From contig NZ_SLXN01000003.1 of NCBI RefSeq assembly GCF_004345855.1, forward strand, positions 496,001 through 560,000: 64,000 nt of DNA, read 5' to 3'. Below, one piece after another: positions 18,104 through 25,827 of this stretch (position 1 is the stretch's first letter; every line of letters begins with the position of its first letter). Position numbers and translations under genes: made by a program. Source of the DNA: Sphingomonas sp. BK235. Its GTDB lineage: Bacteria; Pseudomonadota; Alphaproteobacteria; Sphingomonadales; Sphingomonadaceae. Under the pieces are notes generated by a model. It ran no database searches. It was not told where the DNA came from and was given only the letters and a program-made list of their open reading frames with translations.

Positions 18104-18586
18104 ATGGCGACGGCGATCAATCGTTTCGGTGAAGGGCCCGGCAAACTGGCGGCGGCGAATGACGAGGCTGATGTCGGAAGGGCGAGCGACGGCTATCGCC
18201 CGAGCCCCGACGAACCGTTCATGAACCCGCGGCAGCAGGCGTATTTCCGCCGCAAGCTGCTCGAGTGGAAGGACGCGATCCTGCGGGAATCGCTCGGCAC
18301 GCTCTCGCAGCTGCAGCTGGACTCGCTGCGCGAGGCCGATCTCACAGACCGCGCCGCGAGCGAGACCGACTGGTCGCTCGAACTGCGCACGCGCGACCGG
18401 CAGCGCAAGCTGATCTCCAAGATCGAGGCCGCGCTGCGCCGTATCGACGAGGGCGAATACGGCTATTGCGAGGTCACCGGCGAGCCGATCAGCCTCGGCC
18501 GGCTCGAGGCGCGCCCGATCGCGACGATGACGGTCGAGGCGCAGGAGCGCCACGAGCGCAACGAGAAGGTCTCGCGCGACGATTGA
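18104..18586 (+). CDS. dksA: RNA polymerase-binding transcription factor DksA
   Basis: DksA enters the RNA polymerase secondary channel and, with ppGpp, adjusts promoter activity during starvation. The 160 residues include the coiled-coil tip region (YFRRKLLEWKDAILRESLGTL) with the DLTDRAASETDW tip residues, and a C-terminal TraR/DksA zinc-finger-like domain. The finger is degenerate: only one cysteine remains (YGYCEVTGEP), and the second CxxC pair is replaced by TMTVEAQ. That is common in alphaproteobacterial DksA and suggests a zinc-independent fold. The start is the ATG of MATAINRFGEG. The upstream 190 bases contain no gene. Confidence 0.93.
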   Translation: MATAINRFGEGPGKLAAANDEADVGRASDGYRPSPDEPFMNPRQQAYFRRKLLEWKDAILRESLGTLSQLQLDSLREADLTDRAASETDWSLELRTRDRQRKLISKIEAALRRIDEGEYGYCEVTGEPISLGRLEARPIATMTVEAQERHERNEKVSRDD

Positions 18587-18681
18587 GCCGCGCGGGGGCG
18601 TCCCGCGTGATAACGTCCGTTTAACTATTTACCCGCTAGGCTCGGCGTGGATGTGTCAGGCGGCGGTGAGAAGGCGGGCGG

Positions 18682-19038
18682 ATGAAGCATGTCGGACGGA
18701 TGGCGACGGTGGGCGGCATGAACGGGCATGACGACGAGATGCGGGCGCTGAACGCCCAGCCCGACAAGCGGCGCGACCTGCGCGGGCGCGACGAGGTGGC
18801 GATGTTCGCGCGGCTGCGGCTGGCGGGACATGCCGACGGGTTCGACGTCAGCGTCCGCAACGTCTCGACGGGCGGCCTGATGGCCGAGCTGCCGCACCCG
18901 CTCGTCCCCGACAGCGCGGTGGAGATCGAGCTCGCCGGGCTCGGCTGGGTAGCCGGCCGGATCGCGTGGCAGATCGAGGGTCGCGCGGGGATCGCCTTCG
19001 ACGAGATGATCGATCCCTCGGCGATCCTGCACCACTGA
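18682..19038 (+). CDS. PilZ domain protein
   Basis: This is a second small PilZ protein in the window, 118 residues, probably a cyclic di-GMP receptor. The ligand-binding motifs are RRDLR (about residues 30-34) and NVSTGG (about residues 60-65), followed by the beta-barrel ending AGIAFDEMIDPSAILHH. No additional domain or membrane segment is visible. It is only distantly similar to the PilZ protein at 12297-12608. An in-frame internal ATG (MATVGG or MNGHDD) could also be the start. Confidence 0.83.
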   Translation: MKHVGRMATVGGMNGHDDEMRALNAQPDKRRDLRGRDEVAMFARLRLAGHADGFDVSVRNVSTGGLMAELPHPLVPDSAVEIELAGLGWVAGRIAWQIEGRAGIAFDEMIDPSAILHH

Positions 19039-19095
19039 ACCGCCGGACGAGCCACTAGACGCCGGGCACCCGTCGTGCCAAGGCGCGCGCGTCAC

Positions 19096-19179
19096 GCGGG
19101 CGTGGCGGAATGGTAGACGCAGCGGACTCAAAATCCGCCGTAGCAATACATGTCGGTTCGAGTCCGACCGCCCGTACCA
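19096..19179 (+). tRNA. tRNA-Leu (anticodon CAA)
   Basis: The acceptor arm GCGGGCG pairs with CGCCCGT and is followed by ACCA, so the CCA end is encoded. The anticodon stem-loop is GCGGA-CTCAAAA-TCCGC with anticodon CAA (reads UUG). The T arm is GTCGG-TTCGAGT-CCGAC. The long variable region (CGTAGCAATACAT) fits a class II leucine tRNA. Confidence 0.95.
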
Positions 19180-19193
19180 GCGCCGATCGCGCC

Positions 19194-19223
19194 GCCGGCG
19201 AGGCTTGCAGCACGCTCGCCGGC
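19194..19223 (+). terminator. Hairpin downstream of tRNA-Leu
   Basis: A perfect 9-base stem, GCCGGCGAG (19194-19202) with CTCGCCGGC (19215-19223), starts 15 bases after the tRNA 3' end. No T run follows. It is a plausible tRNA terminator or processing structure. Confidence 0.45.
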
Positions 19224-19393
19224 TCGCGCCGCCGCTGAGCGGAAGTTCCCTCGCTGCTCCGATCGATAGCGCCTCAGCCGGGTGACGCGGGGCGCGCTTC
19301 GTCGTCGCTCTACCGGGGTTCGTTCATCGGCGCCGCGTGTCCGGCAGGACGGCGCGCGTGCAGCGTGCGATCCACCTGGTGTGAACCAGCCGT

Positions 19394-19470
19394 GTGCTCC
19401 CGCGAACGCAGGAGCCCAGAGCCACGAGCGTCATGCCCGGGACACTGGGCTCCTGCATCCGCAGGAGCAC
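19394..19470. repeat. Dispersed palindromic repeat, family A, copy 2
   Basis: The left arm is GTGCTCCCGCGAACGCAGGAGC and the right arm is GGCTCCTGCATCCGCAGGAGCAC, joined by CCAGAGCC and CACTGGGC segments. It lies between tRNA-Leu and the 3' end of the proline-rich protein gene. Confidence 0.85.
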
Positions 19471-19487
19471 GGTTCAAGCGGGATGAA

Positions 19488-20114
19488 TCAGGCTCTCGGA
19501 TCGTCGGTCCGCGTCTGCGGCGCCGCATCGCGCGGCGGCGTCACCCCGACCGGCGGGGGCGGAGCACCGGCTCCCTGCGCCTGCGGCGCGCCCGCGCCCG
19601 GTGGCGGGGGCGGCGCCGCGCCCAGCGGCGGCGGCGGGGGCGCACCCGCGCCGGGTGGTGGCGGCGGAGGTGCTCCGGCGCCAGGCGGGGGCGGCGGTGC
19701 GGGCGGGGGCGGGGGTGGCGCACCGGCGCCCGGCCGCGGCGGCCCGACCTCGCGCGCGCCCGCGGCGTCGACGAGGAAGCGCGCGCGCAACTGTCCGTCG
19801 TCATAGCGGCCCTGGACCAGCACCGCCGTCCCGGCCGCGGGCGCGGTGCCGCGCTCGGCCGCGACCAGCGCGCGGCCGCTCGCATCCTCGACCAGGAATT
19901 GGTCGCCATATACCGCGGCGACGCGGCCACGCACCGTCACCGTGCCGCTCGACGCGGGCAGTTTGGCGAGCGGGGTCGTCACGGTCGGCGCCATCTCGAC
20001 CGGCGGGCGCGTCAGGGCCATCGCACCGGCACCGCCGGCGCCACCCAGCGCGAGCAGCGCCGCACCGGCCACGACGGTGCGGCGGCGGCGCGAGAGAACG
20101 GGTGTCAAGATCAT
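19488..20114 (-). CDS. Exported OB-fold protein with proline-rich tail
   Basis: The 208-residue protein has an N-terminal membrane/signal segment (about residues 8-30, RRRRTVVAGAALLALGG). A small beta domain (about residues 50-125) begins GTVTVRGRVAAVYGDQFLVE and looks like a bacterial OB-fold. The last 80 residues are dominated by GAPPPPPPGAG-type repeats. Without a clear cleavage site it could stay anchored, with the proline stretch spanning the periplasm. The start is the ATG preceded by AGGAG at good spacing. It is divergent from a PhoP-like regulator and shares its control region. The function is unknown; a role in the envelope response of that system is inference. Confidence 0.72.
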   Translation of the reverse strand: MILTPVLSRRRRTVVAGAALLALGGAGGAGAMALTRPPVEMAPTVTTPLAKLPASSGTVTVRGRVAAVYGDQFLVEDASGRALVAAERGTAPAAGTAVLVQGRYDDGQLRARFLVDAAGAREVGPPRPGAGAPPPPPPAPPPPPGAGAPPPPPPGAGAPPPPPLGAAPPPPPGAGAPQAQGAGAPPPPVGVTPPRDAAPQTRTDDPRA

Positions 20115-20170
20115 GGAAAGCTCCTCTGCTTGTCGCATCGTCCTGCTACGCCCTGTCGCCCCGATCGGCG

Positions 20171-20188
20171 CTGAACCGCGCGGTTCAG
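20171..20188. promoter_or_regulatory. Perfect 18-base palindrome in divergent control region
   Basis: CTGAACCGCGCGGTTCAG is fully self-complementary. It lies between the proline-rich protein gene and the PhoP-like regulator gene. Its right half contributes the first half-site of the PhoP-box-like repeat at 20182-20198, so one regulator could address both directions. Confidence 0.55.
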
Positions 20189-20198
20189 TTTCGGTTTA
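20182..20198 (+). promoter_or_regulatory. PhoP-box-like direct repeat
   Basis: GGTTCA, five bases, GGTTTA matches the PhoP box (T/G)GTTTA-N5-(T/G)GTTTA at 11 of 12 defined positions. A possible -10 element, TATAGC, lies at 20208-20213. Its predicted start point falls at or just before the ATG at 20222, and no Shine-Dalgarno sequence precedes that ATG, so the message may be leaderless. Confidence 0.55.
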
Positions 20199-20221
20199 AC
20201 CCGGGTGTATAGCGGCGGGCC

Positions 20222-20881
20222 ATGCGCATCCTGCTCGTCGAGGACGATCGTGACCTGGGGCCCCGTATCGCGCGGGCGCTGCGCGACGAACGCTGCGCGG
20301 TCGATCTCGTCGCCGACGGGATCGACGCCGCGCATCTCGGCGCGACCGAGCGGTATGACGCCGCGGTGCTCGACCTCGGGCTGCCGGGCATGGACGGGGG
20401 CGCGGTGCTGCGCGGCTGGCGCGATGCCGGGCTCACCTTGCCCGTGCTGGTGCTCACCGCGCGCGACGGCTGGTCCGACAAGGTCGCCGGGTTCAAGGCG
20501 GGGGCGGACGACTATCTGGTCAAGCCCTTTCGCGTCGAGGAGCTGCTGATGCGGCTGCGCGCGCTGGTCCGCCGCGCCGCGGGCCATGCGCGGCCGCTGC
20601 TCCGCGCCGGCCCGCTCAGTTTCGACGCGCCGACCGGCGCGTTCGAGCTGGATGGCCTGCCGCTCAAGCTCACCGCGCTGGAATGGCGGGTGCTGTCGCA
20701 GCTGATGCTGCGCAAGGGCGCGGTGATTGAGCGGCTCGAGCTGCTCGAACGCGTCTATGAGGGCGACGCCGACACCGATTCGAACAGCCTCGAGGTGATC
20801 GTCGGGCGACTGCGCAAGAAGATCGGTGCCGCGCTGATCGAGACGGTGCGCGGCCGCGGCTATCGCCTGGTGGACGCATGA
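20222..20881 (+). CDS. PhoP-like response regulator
   Basis: This is an OmpR/PhoP-family transcription factor of 219 residues. The receiver domain (1-115) has the acidic pocket ED at residues 8-9, the phospho-acceptor D51 in AAVLDLGLPG, T79 in VLTARDG and K102 in LVKPF. The winged-helix DNA-binding domain follows, with LTALEWRVLSQLMLRKG and VIVGRLRKKIGAALIETVRGRGYRL. The partner kinase overlaps the stop by 4 bases (ATGA). The kinase is of the PhoQ type and a PhoP-box-like repeat lies upstream, so autoregulation is likely. The stimulus is unknown. Confidence 0.92.
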   Translation: MRILLVEDDRDLGPRIARALRDERCAVDLVADGIDAAHLGATERYDAAVLDLGLPGMDGGAVLRGWRDAGLTLPVLVLTARDGWSDKVAGFKAGADDYLVKPFRVEELLMRLRALVRRAAGHARPLLRAGPLSFDAPTGAFELDGLPLKLTALEWRVLSQLMLRKGAVIERLELLERVYEGDADTDSNSLEVIVGRLRKKIGAALIETVRGRGYRLVDA

Positions 20882-22200
20882 CCGCGCGCGTCGCGCCGCG
20901 CTCGATCCGCGGGCGGATGCTGTGGGTCGCCGCGATCGCCACGCTGGTCGCGCTCGCGCTCGCGGGCGCGGCGATGGCGACGCTGCTCGGCCGGTTCGTG
21001 GTGGAGGGGCTCGACCAGCGGCTCGATGCCGAGATCGCCTTGCTCGCCAGTGTGGTCGACGATGCGGGACGGGTCGATCGCGCGCGATTGACGAAGCGCC
21101 TCGGCGCGCTGACCGCGGGACCGGATTGGCGTTGGCGGATCGACGGACCCGACGGCACGATCGGCTCGGCCGACTTCCCCCGGCTCGACCCGCTGCCGCC
21201 GCCCGCGCCCGGCGCGCCGACGCCCCCGCCCCCGCGGGCGTCGGCGCCACGGCCGCGTGAGGGCGGGGGCGGGGTGCATGCGCGCGAGCTGGTGATCGCG
21301 ACCGCGCGCGGACCGGTGACGCTCACCGCCGCCGCACCGCGCGCGGTGGTGCGCCGCCCGGTCGAGGGCGCGCTGCTGCCGCTGCTGCTCGCGCTCTCGG
21401 CGATCGCGGCGGTGCTGACCGCGGCGCTGCTGATCCAGCTGCGCGTCGGCCTCGCGCCGCTGCGCCGGTTGCGCGCGCAGGTCGCCGAGATCCGCGACGG
21501 GCGCCGTTCCCGCGTCGACGAGGGGCAGCCCGCCGAGCTGCGGCCGCTCGCGGTCGAGCTCAACGCCTTCGCCGCGGATCACGAGGCGGCGCTGGCGGCC
21601 GCGCGCGCCGCCGCGGCCAACATGGCGCACGCGCTCAAGACGCCGGTGGCCGCGCTCGCGCTCGACCTGCGCGACCAGCCCGAACAGGCCGCGCAGGTCG
21701 AGCGGATCGATCGCACCATCCGCCATCATCTCGCGCGCGCGCGCGCCGCCGCGGTCGATCGTCGCGCCGCCACCCCGCTGTCGCCCGCGATCACCGATCT
21801 GGTCGCGGTGGTGACCTGTCCGCGCGGCGCGGCGGCGCCACGCGTCACGGTCGCGGTCGAGCCCGGCGCGGTCGCGGCGATGGACCCGCAGGATCTCGAT
21901 GAACTGCTCGGCAATCTGCTCGACAATGCGGTGCGCCACGCCGCGACGCGCGTCGCCGTCACCGCGGTGCGGGACGCACGCTGGCTCGACGTCGTGGTGA
22001 GCGACGACGGCCCCGGCATCCCCGACGCGGCGCGCGCGCGCGTCGCGCAGCCCGGAACCCGGCTCGACGAGCGCGGCGATGGCCATGGCTTCGGGCTGGC
22101 GATCGCGGTCGAGCTGGTCACGCTCTACGGCGGGACGCTGACGCTCGACGCAGCGCCCGAGGGCGGACTGGCGGCGCGGCTGCGGCTGCCCGCCGCCTGA
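20878..22200 (+). CDS. PhoQ-like sensor histidine kinase
   Basis: This inner-membrane kinase is the partner of the preceding regulator. Two transmembrane segments (about residues 15-37 and 163-186) flank a periplasmic domain of about 125 residues that contains an unusual proline-rich stretch (about residues 105-125, PPPAPGAPTPPPPRASAP). The phospho-acceptor is H251 in NMAHALKTPVAAL, the HxLKTP form typical of PhoQ. The ATPase domain shows NLLDNAVRHA (N box), DDGPGIPD (G1) and GHGFGLAIAVEL (G2). The acidic Mg-sensing patch of enteric PhoQ is not evident, so the signal may differ. Confidence 0.9.
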   Translation: MTARVAPRSIRGRMLWVAAIATLVALALAGAAMATLLGRFVVEGLDQRLDAEIALLASVVDDAGRVDRARLTKRLGALTAGPDWRWRIDGPDGTIGSADFPRLDPLPPPAPGAPTPPPPRASAPRPREGGGGVHARELVIATARGPVTLTAAAPRAVVRRPVEGALLPLLLALSAIAAVLTAALLIQLRVGLAPLRRLRAQVAEIRDGRRSRVDEGQPAELRPLAVELNAFAADHEAALAAARAAAANMAHALKTPVAALALDLRDQPEQAAQVERIDRTIRHHLARARAAAVDRRAATPLSPAITDLVAVVTCPRGAAAPRVTVAVEPGAVAAMDPQDLDELLGNLLDNAVRHAATRVAVTAVRDARWLDVVVSDDGPGIPDAARARVAQPGTRLDERGDGHGFGLAIAVELVTLYGGTLTLDAAPEGGLAARLRLPAA

Positions 22201-22234
22201 CGCCGCCGCCCGATGCGACGGCGCCCCGCCGCGC

Positions 22235-23065
22235 TCACAGCATCTCGAGCGGCACGGGCGCGCGCGGGGGCGGAAAAGCACGGTCGAGCGCGGCCAGCTC
22301 CGCGGCGGTCAGCGACAGGTCCGCGGCACCGCGATTGTCACGGACGTGTGCGATGCTGGCGGCCTTGGGGATGGCGATCACGTCGCCGCGCGCCAGCAAC
22401 CAGGCGAGCGCCACCCGCGCAGGGCTTACCCCGCGCGCCGCCGCGATGCGCGCCAGCGCCGCGTCGCGGAGCAATCGCCCTTGCTCGACCGGGCTATAGG
22501 CCATCACCGGCATGCCCTGCGCGGCGAGCCAGGGAAGCAGGTCGTGCTCGGGACCGCGGCGCGTCAGATTGTAGAGGATCTGGTCGGTCGCGCACGCGGC
22601 GCCGCCCGAGTCGACCAGCTCGACCATGTCGGCGCGATCGAGGTTGCTCACGCCCCAGCGCAGGATCTTGCCCGCGGCGACGAGCGCCTCCATCGCGGCG
22701 ACCGTCTCGGCCAGCGCGACGCTGCCGCGCCAATGGAGCAGATACAGGTCGATGCGGTCGGTGCCGAGCCGCGCGAGACTCGCCTCGCACGCGCGGGCGA
22801 GGCGCGCGCGCGACGCATTCTGCGGATAGGCTTTGCTGACGAGGAAGACCGCGTCGCGCTGCCCCGCGATCGCCTCGCCGACGACGCGCTCTGCCTCGCC
22901 GTCGGCGTACATCTCGGCGGTGTCGATCACCGTGAGCCCGAGCGCGATCCCTTCGCGCAGCGCGGCGATCTCCTCGGCGCGTCGGGCGTGGTGCTCGCCC
23001 ATCATCCAGCTACCCTGGCCGAGCGCGGGGACGGTCGTGCCGTCGGCGAAGGCGACCGTCCTCAT
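22235..23065 (-). CDS. Aldo/keto reductase
   Basis: This is an NADPH-dependent TIM-barrel oxidoreductase of 276 residues. The catalytic tetrad is visible: D and Y in VIDTAEMYADGE, K in FLVSKAYPQ and H in LYLLHWRG. The cofactor-binding C-terminal segment contains AIPKAASIAHVRDN. I start at MRTVAFADGTTVPALG, where the family begins; the open frame continues 78 codons upstream but is made of repeat-derived sequence. The substrate cannot be assigned; relatives reduce small aldehydes, 2,5-diketogluconate-like sugars or methylglyoxal. It is convergent with the kinase gene. Confidence 0.9.
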   Translation of the reverse strand: MRTVAFADGTTVPALGQGSWMMGEHHARRAEEIAALREGIALGLTVIDTAEMYADGEAERVVGEAIAGQRDAVFLVSKAYPQNASRARLARACEASLARLGTDRIDLYLLHWRGSVALAETVAAMEALVAAGKILRWGVSNLDRADMVELVDSGGAACATDQILYNLTRRGPEHDLLPWLAAQGMPVMAYSPVEQGRLLRDAALARIAAARGVSPARVALAWLLARGDVIAIPKAASIAHVRDNRGAADLSLTAAELAALDRAFPPPRAPVPLEML

Positions 23066-23160
23066 CGCGCAGCCGCCGGCCGGCGTGGGAGGCGGCGATA
23101 GCGGACGTCCAAGAAAGGGTGGATCATTCGCCGTCGCTCCGTCGCCGCGCAGTGGTCGCC

Positions 23161-23276
23161 CCCTCCACACCGTCATCCCGGCCTCGAGCCGGGATCCATG
23201 CTTCCGCGAGAGCAACGCGTGATGCGCGTGCGGGACGATGGATCCCGGCGCGAGGCCGGGATGACGGTGTGGAGGG
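23161..23276. repeat. Dispersed palindromic repeat, family B, copy 2
   Basis: A perfect 26-base inverted repeat has its left arm at 23161-23186 (CCCTCCACACCGTCATCCCG and six more bases) and its right arm at 23251-23276. It lies between the chemoreceptor and aldo/keto reductase genes. A long cruciform or RNA hairpin is possible. Confidence 0.9.
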
Positions 23277-23306
23277 GGCGAGCCGGCGCGCCTTAGCACG
23301 GACGCG

Positions 23307-25157
23307 TCAGAATTCCGACCAATCGTCCTGTGCGACCGCGACCGCGGCGTTGCTGCGATGCGCGCGCGCGCCCGCGGCGATCCGCGCGCCGGCCTTCGCC
23401 GCGCGGGCCTGAAGCTGGTGGACCGGCGAGGCCGCGGGCGCGGCCGCCCGGTCGTTCAGCCGGAAGCGGCTGACCTGGCGGGCCATGTTCTCCGTCTCCT
23501 CGGCGAGGCTGCGCGCCGCCGCGGTAGCCTCTTCGACCATGGCCGCATTCTGCTGGGTCACGCCGTCCATCTCGGACACCGCTGTGTTGACCTGCTGGAG
23601 CCCAGTGGCCTGCTGCTCCGCGGCGGAGGCGATGTCGGCGACCAGCGCGCTGATCTCGCCGATCCGCCCGGTGATCCGCGTCAGCGCCTCGCCAGCCTGC
23701 GCCACCAAGGCGACGCCGGCGTCGACCTGCTCGGTGGAGGCGGTGATCTTGCTCTTGACGTCCTTGGCGGCGTCGGCGGAGCGCTGCGCCAGCGCGCGCA
23801 CCTCGCTGGCGACCACGGCGAAGCCCTTGCCGGCGTCGCCCGCGCGCGCCGCCTCGACCCCGGCGTTGAGCGCCAGCAGGTTGGTCTGGAAGGCGATGCC
23901 GTCGATCACCGCGATGATCTCGCTGATCTCGGTCGACGAGCGCTCGATCCCGTTCATCGCCTCCACCGCGCGGCGCACCACCTCGCCCGACTGCTCGGCA
24001 TCGCGGCGCGTGTCGAGGACGACGCCATTGGCCTTGCCCGCATTGGCGGCGGTGTCGCGCACGGTGGTGGTGATCTCGTGCATCGCCGCGGCGGTCTCTT
24101 CCAGGCTCGCGGCCTGCTGTTCGGTGCGACGCGACAGGTCGTCCGAGGCCTGGCGGATATCGCCCGCGCCGTTGGTGATCCCCTCGGCGCTCGCGTTCAC
24201 CGCGACCAGCGTCGACGACACCGCCGTCATGGCGTTGTTGAAGTCGTCCTTCAGCTTGGCGAAGGGACCGGTGAGATCGGCCTCGATCCGCGCGGTGAGA
24301 TCGCCGCGCGCGAGCGCGTCGAGCCCGCTGCCGACGCTGTCGACGATCAGCACGGTCTGTTCCTGCTTGGCGCGCTCGGCGGCGGCGAGCTGGTCGCGGA
24401 ACGCGCCGATCGCGGCGGCGAGCGCGCCCACCTCATCGCGCCGCGCGTCCACCTCGACCCGCGCCGACAGGTCGCCCGCGGCGAGCCGTCCCATGGTCGC
24501 GGTCATCGCGCTCAGCGGGCGCGCGATCCCGCGGATCAGCGTCACCAGCATCACCACCGTCAGCAGCAGCACCGACACCGCGATCGCGATCGAGACGTCG
24601 CGCGACCAGACATAGGTCTCGGTCGCCGCGTTCATATCGTCGTCCATCAGCTTGGTCTGGACGCGCTGCATCGTCGCCGCATCCGCGTTGCCGCGATCGA
24701 ACAACGCCCTGCTGCGGCGGAAGTTGGCGAGCGCCTCCTTGTTGCGGTTCTGGTGCGACAGTTCCAGCGTGACACGCGACTGCGCGATGAACTCCTTCCA
24801 ATGCTCGTGGAAGGTGCGGAACGGCGCGATCGCCTGCGGCTGTGTCAGCACGCGATCGAGATAGGCGATGTTCTCGTCGATGATCTTGGTGCTGTCCTTG
24901 ACGTCCTGCTCGGCGGCGCGGATCGCGTTGGGCTCTTCCGACAGGATGCTGGTCGCCTCGGCGACGCGATAATCGGAGGTGGCCGTGTTGATCAGCGCGA
25001 TCGCGACCAGCTTGTCGCGGCGGGCGCGGCCCAGATTCTCCGCGGCGTCGTTGAGTCGGCTCTGGCTGCTGATCGACATGATCGCCATGACGATCAGGGC
25101 GGCAGACAGAATCCCGAACGCGGTGAGGAGTTTGGCGCTGATCTTCAGGTTCTTCAT
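23307..25157 (-). CDS. Methyl-accepting chemotaxis protein
   Basis: This chemoreceptor has 616 residues from MKNLKISAKLLTAFG. An N-terminal membrane segment is followed by a periplasmic four-helix-bundle ligand domain (about residues 35-185), a second membrane segment, and HAMP (LIRGIARPLSAMTATMGRL). The cytoplasmic signalling domain has the hairpin tip around IDGIAFQTNLLALNAGVEAA. The extreme C terminus DDWSEF matches the xWxxF pentapeptide that docks CheR/CheB, implying a major adapting receptor. No other che genes are in the window. A longer start nine codons upstream would be a TTG and is less likely. Confidence 0.93.
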   Translation of the reverse strand: MKNLKISAKLLTAFGILSAALIVMAIMSISSQSRLNDAAENLGRARRDKLVAIALINTATSDYRVAEATSILSEEPNAIRAAEQDVKDSTKIIDENIAYLDRVLTQPQAIAPFRTFHEHWKEFIAQSRVTLELSHQNRNKEALANFRRSRALFDRGNADAATMQRVQTKLMDDDMNAATETYVWSRDVSIAIAVSVLLLTVVMLVTLIRGIARPLSAMTATMGRLAAGDLSARVEVDARRDEVGALAAAIGAFRDQLAAAERAKQEQTVLIVDSVGSGLDALARGDLTARIEADLTGPFAKLKDDFNNAMTAVSSTLVAVNASAEGITNGAGDIRQASDDLSRRTEQQAASLEETAAAMHEITTTVRDTAANAGKANGVVLDTRRDAEQSGEVVRRAVEAMNGIERSSTEISEIIAVIDGIAFQTNLLALNAGVEAARAGDAGKGFAVVASEVRALAQRSADAAKDVKSKITASTEQVDAGVALVAQAGEALTRITGRIGEISALVADIASAAEQQATGLQQVNTAVSEMDGVTQQNAAMVEEATAAARSLAEETENMARQVSRFRLNDRAAAPAASPVHQLQARAAKAGARIAAGARAHRSNAAVAVAQDDWSEF

Positions 25158-25347
25158 GGCAACGGGCCCCAAGATGTTGCTCAAGTGTGTAGGACCGATA
25201 AATTTCTAATTCCTTATCGCTTGCCGCCGCGGAAACGCTCTGTTTACGCCTGGGCGGTTAGGATGGTTAGCCGATGGTAAAGCCCGCGCCGCTCTCTCAC
25301 CGCCCGTTCGCGCCGACTCGGCGCGGCATGCGCGGCTGAGTCGGCGC

Positions 25348-25743
25348 GTGCGGCAGCTCCGTCAGCAGATCGCGCACTGGCCGTTCGCCGTGGCGTGGCT
25401 GCTGCTGTTCGCGGTCGCGCTTCGGCTTCTCGTCCCCGCAGGCTTCATGCCCGCGGCGCAGGGCGGCGCGCTGGTGGCCTGTCCCGAATGGGGCGCGACG
25501 ACGATCGCGCACCATCGCGGCGCGCATCACGGCGGCGACGGACACGCGCCGCACAGCCACGCCGAACAGACCTGCCCCTTCGCGGGGCTCGCCCTGCCGA
25601 CGCTGGTGGGCGACGAACCCTTGCCGCTCGCGCCGGTGGCAGCGCGCGAGCGGGTCGCGCCCGCGCCGATGCGGCGCGACTTCCGGCTCGTCGCGGCGGC
25701 GCGGCTGCGTCCGCCGCCCCAGGCGCCGCCGCAGCTCGGCTGA
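25348..25743 (+). CDS. DUF2946-like histidine-rich small protein
   Basis: The 131-residue protein starts with GTG. One N-terminal hydrophobic segment (WPFAVAWLLLFAVALRLLVPAGFMP) is followed by ALVACPEWGA, a histidine-rich stretch (AHHRGAHHGGDGHAPHSH) and CPFAGLALP. The layout matches the DUF2946 type, whose members often sit beside TonB receptors for metals. The two cysteines and many histidines suggest periplasmic metal handling, possibly copper, but this is inference. It lies 84 bases upstream of a TonB-dependent receptor on the same strand, so the two are probably co-expressed. Confidence 0.7.
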   Translation: MRQLRQQIAHWPFAVAWLLLFAVALRLLVPAGFMPAAQGGALVACPEWGATTIAHHRGAHHGGDGHAPHSHAEQTCPFAGLALPTLVGDEPLPLAPVAARERVAPAPMRRDFRLVAAARLRPPPQAPPQLG

Positions 25744-25827
25744 TCCCGAACCGAACCGCCCGGCGCCCCGGCGCGCGGGCATCTCACCGTGGGCGCGCCA
25801 TGCGGCGCGCGAGCGATCGGATCATCC

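Larger units (their letters stand above)
19180..19487. other. Gene-free stretch after tRNA-Leu
   Basis: It contains the hairpin at 19194-19223 and a family A repeat at 19394-19470. I see no credible coding region, mobile element or integrase next to this tRNA. Confidence 0.7.

Noticed and set aside
19096..19487. tRNA-Leu as an integration site of a genomic island
   Set aside because: There is no integrase gene, no repeated tRNA 3' end and no change in composition downstream.
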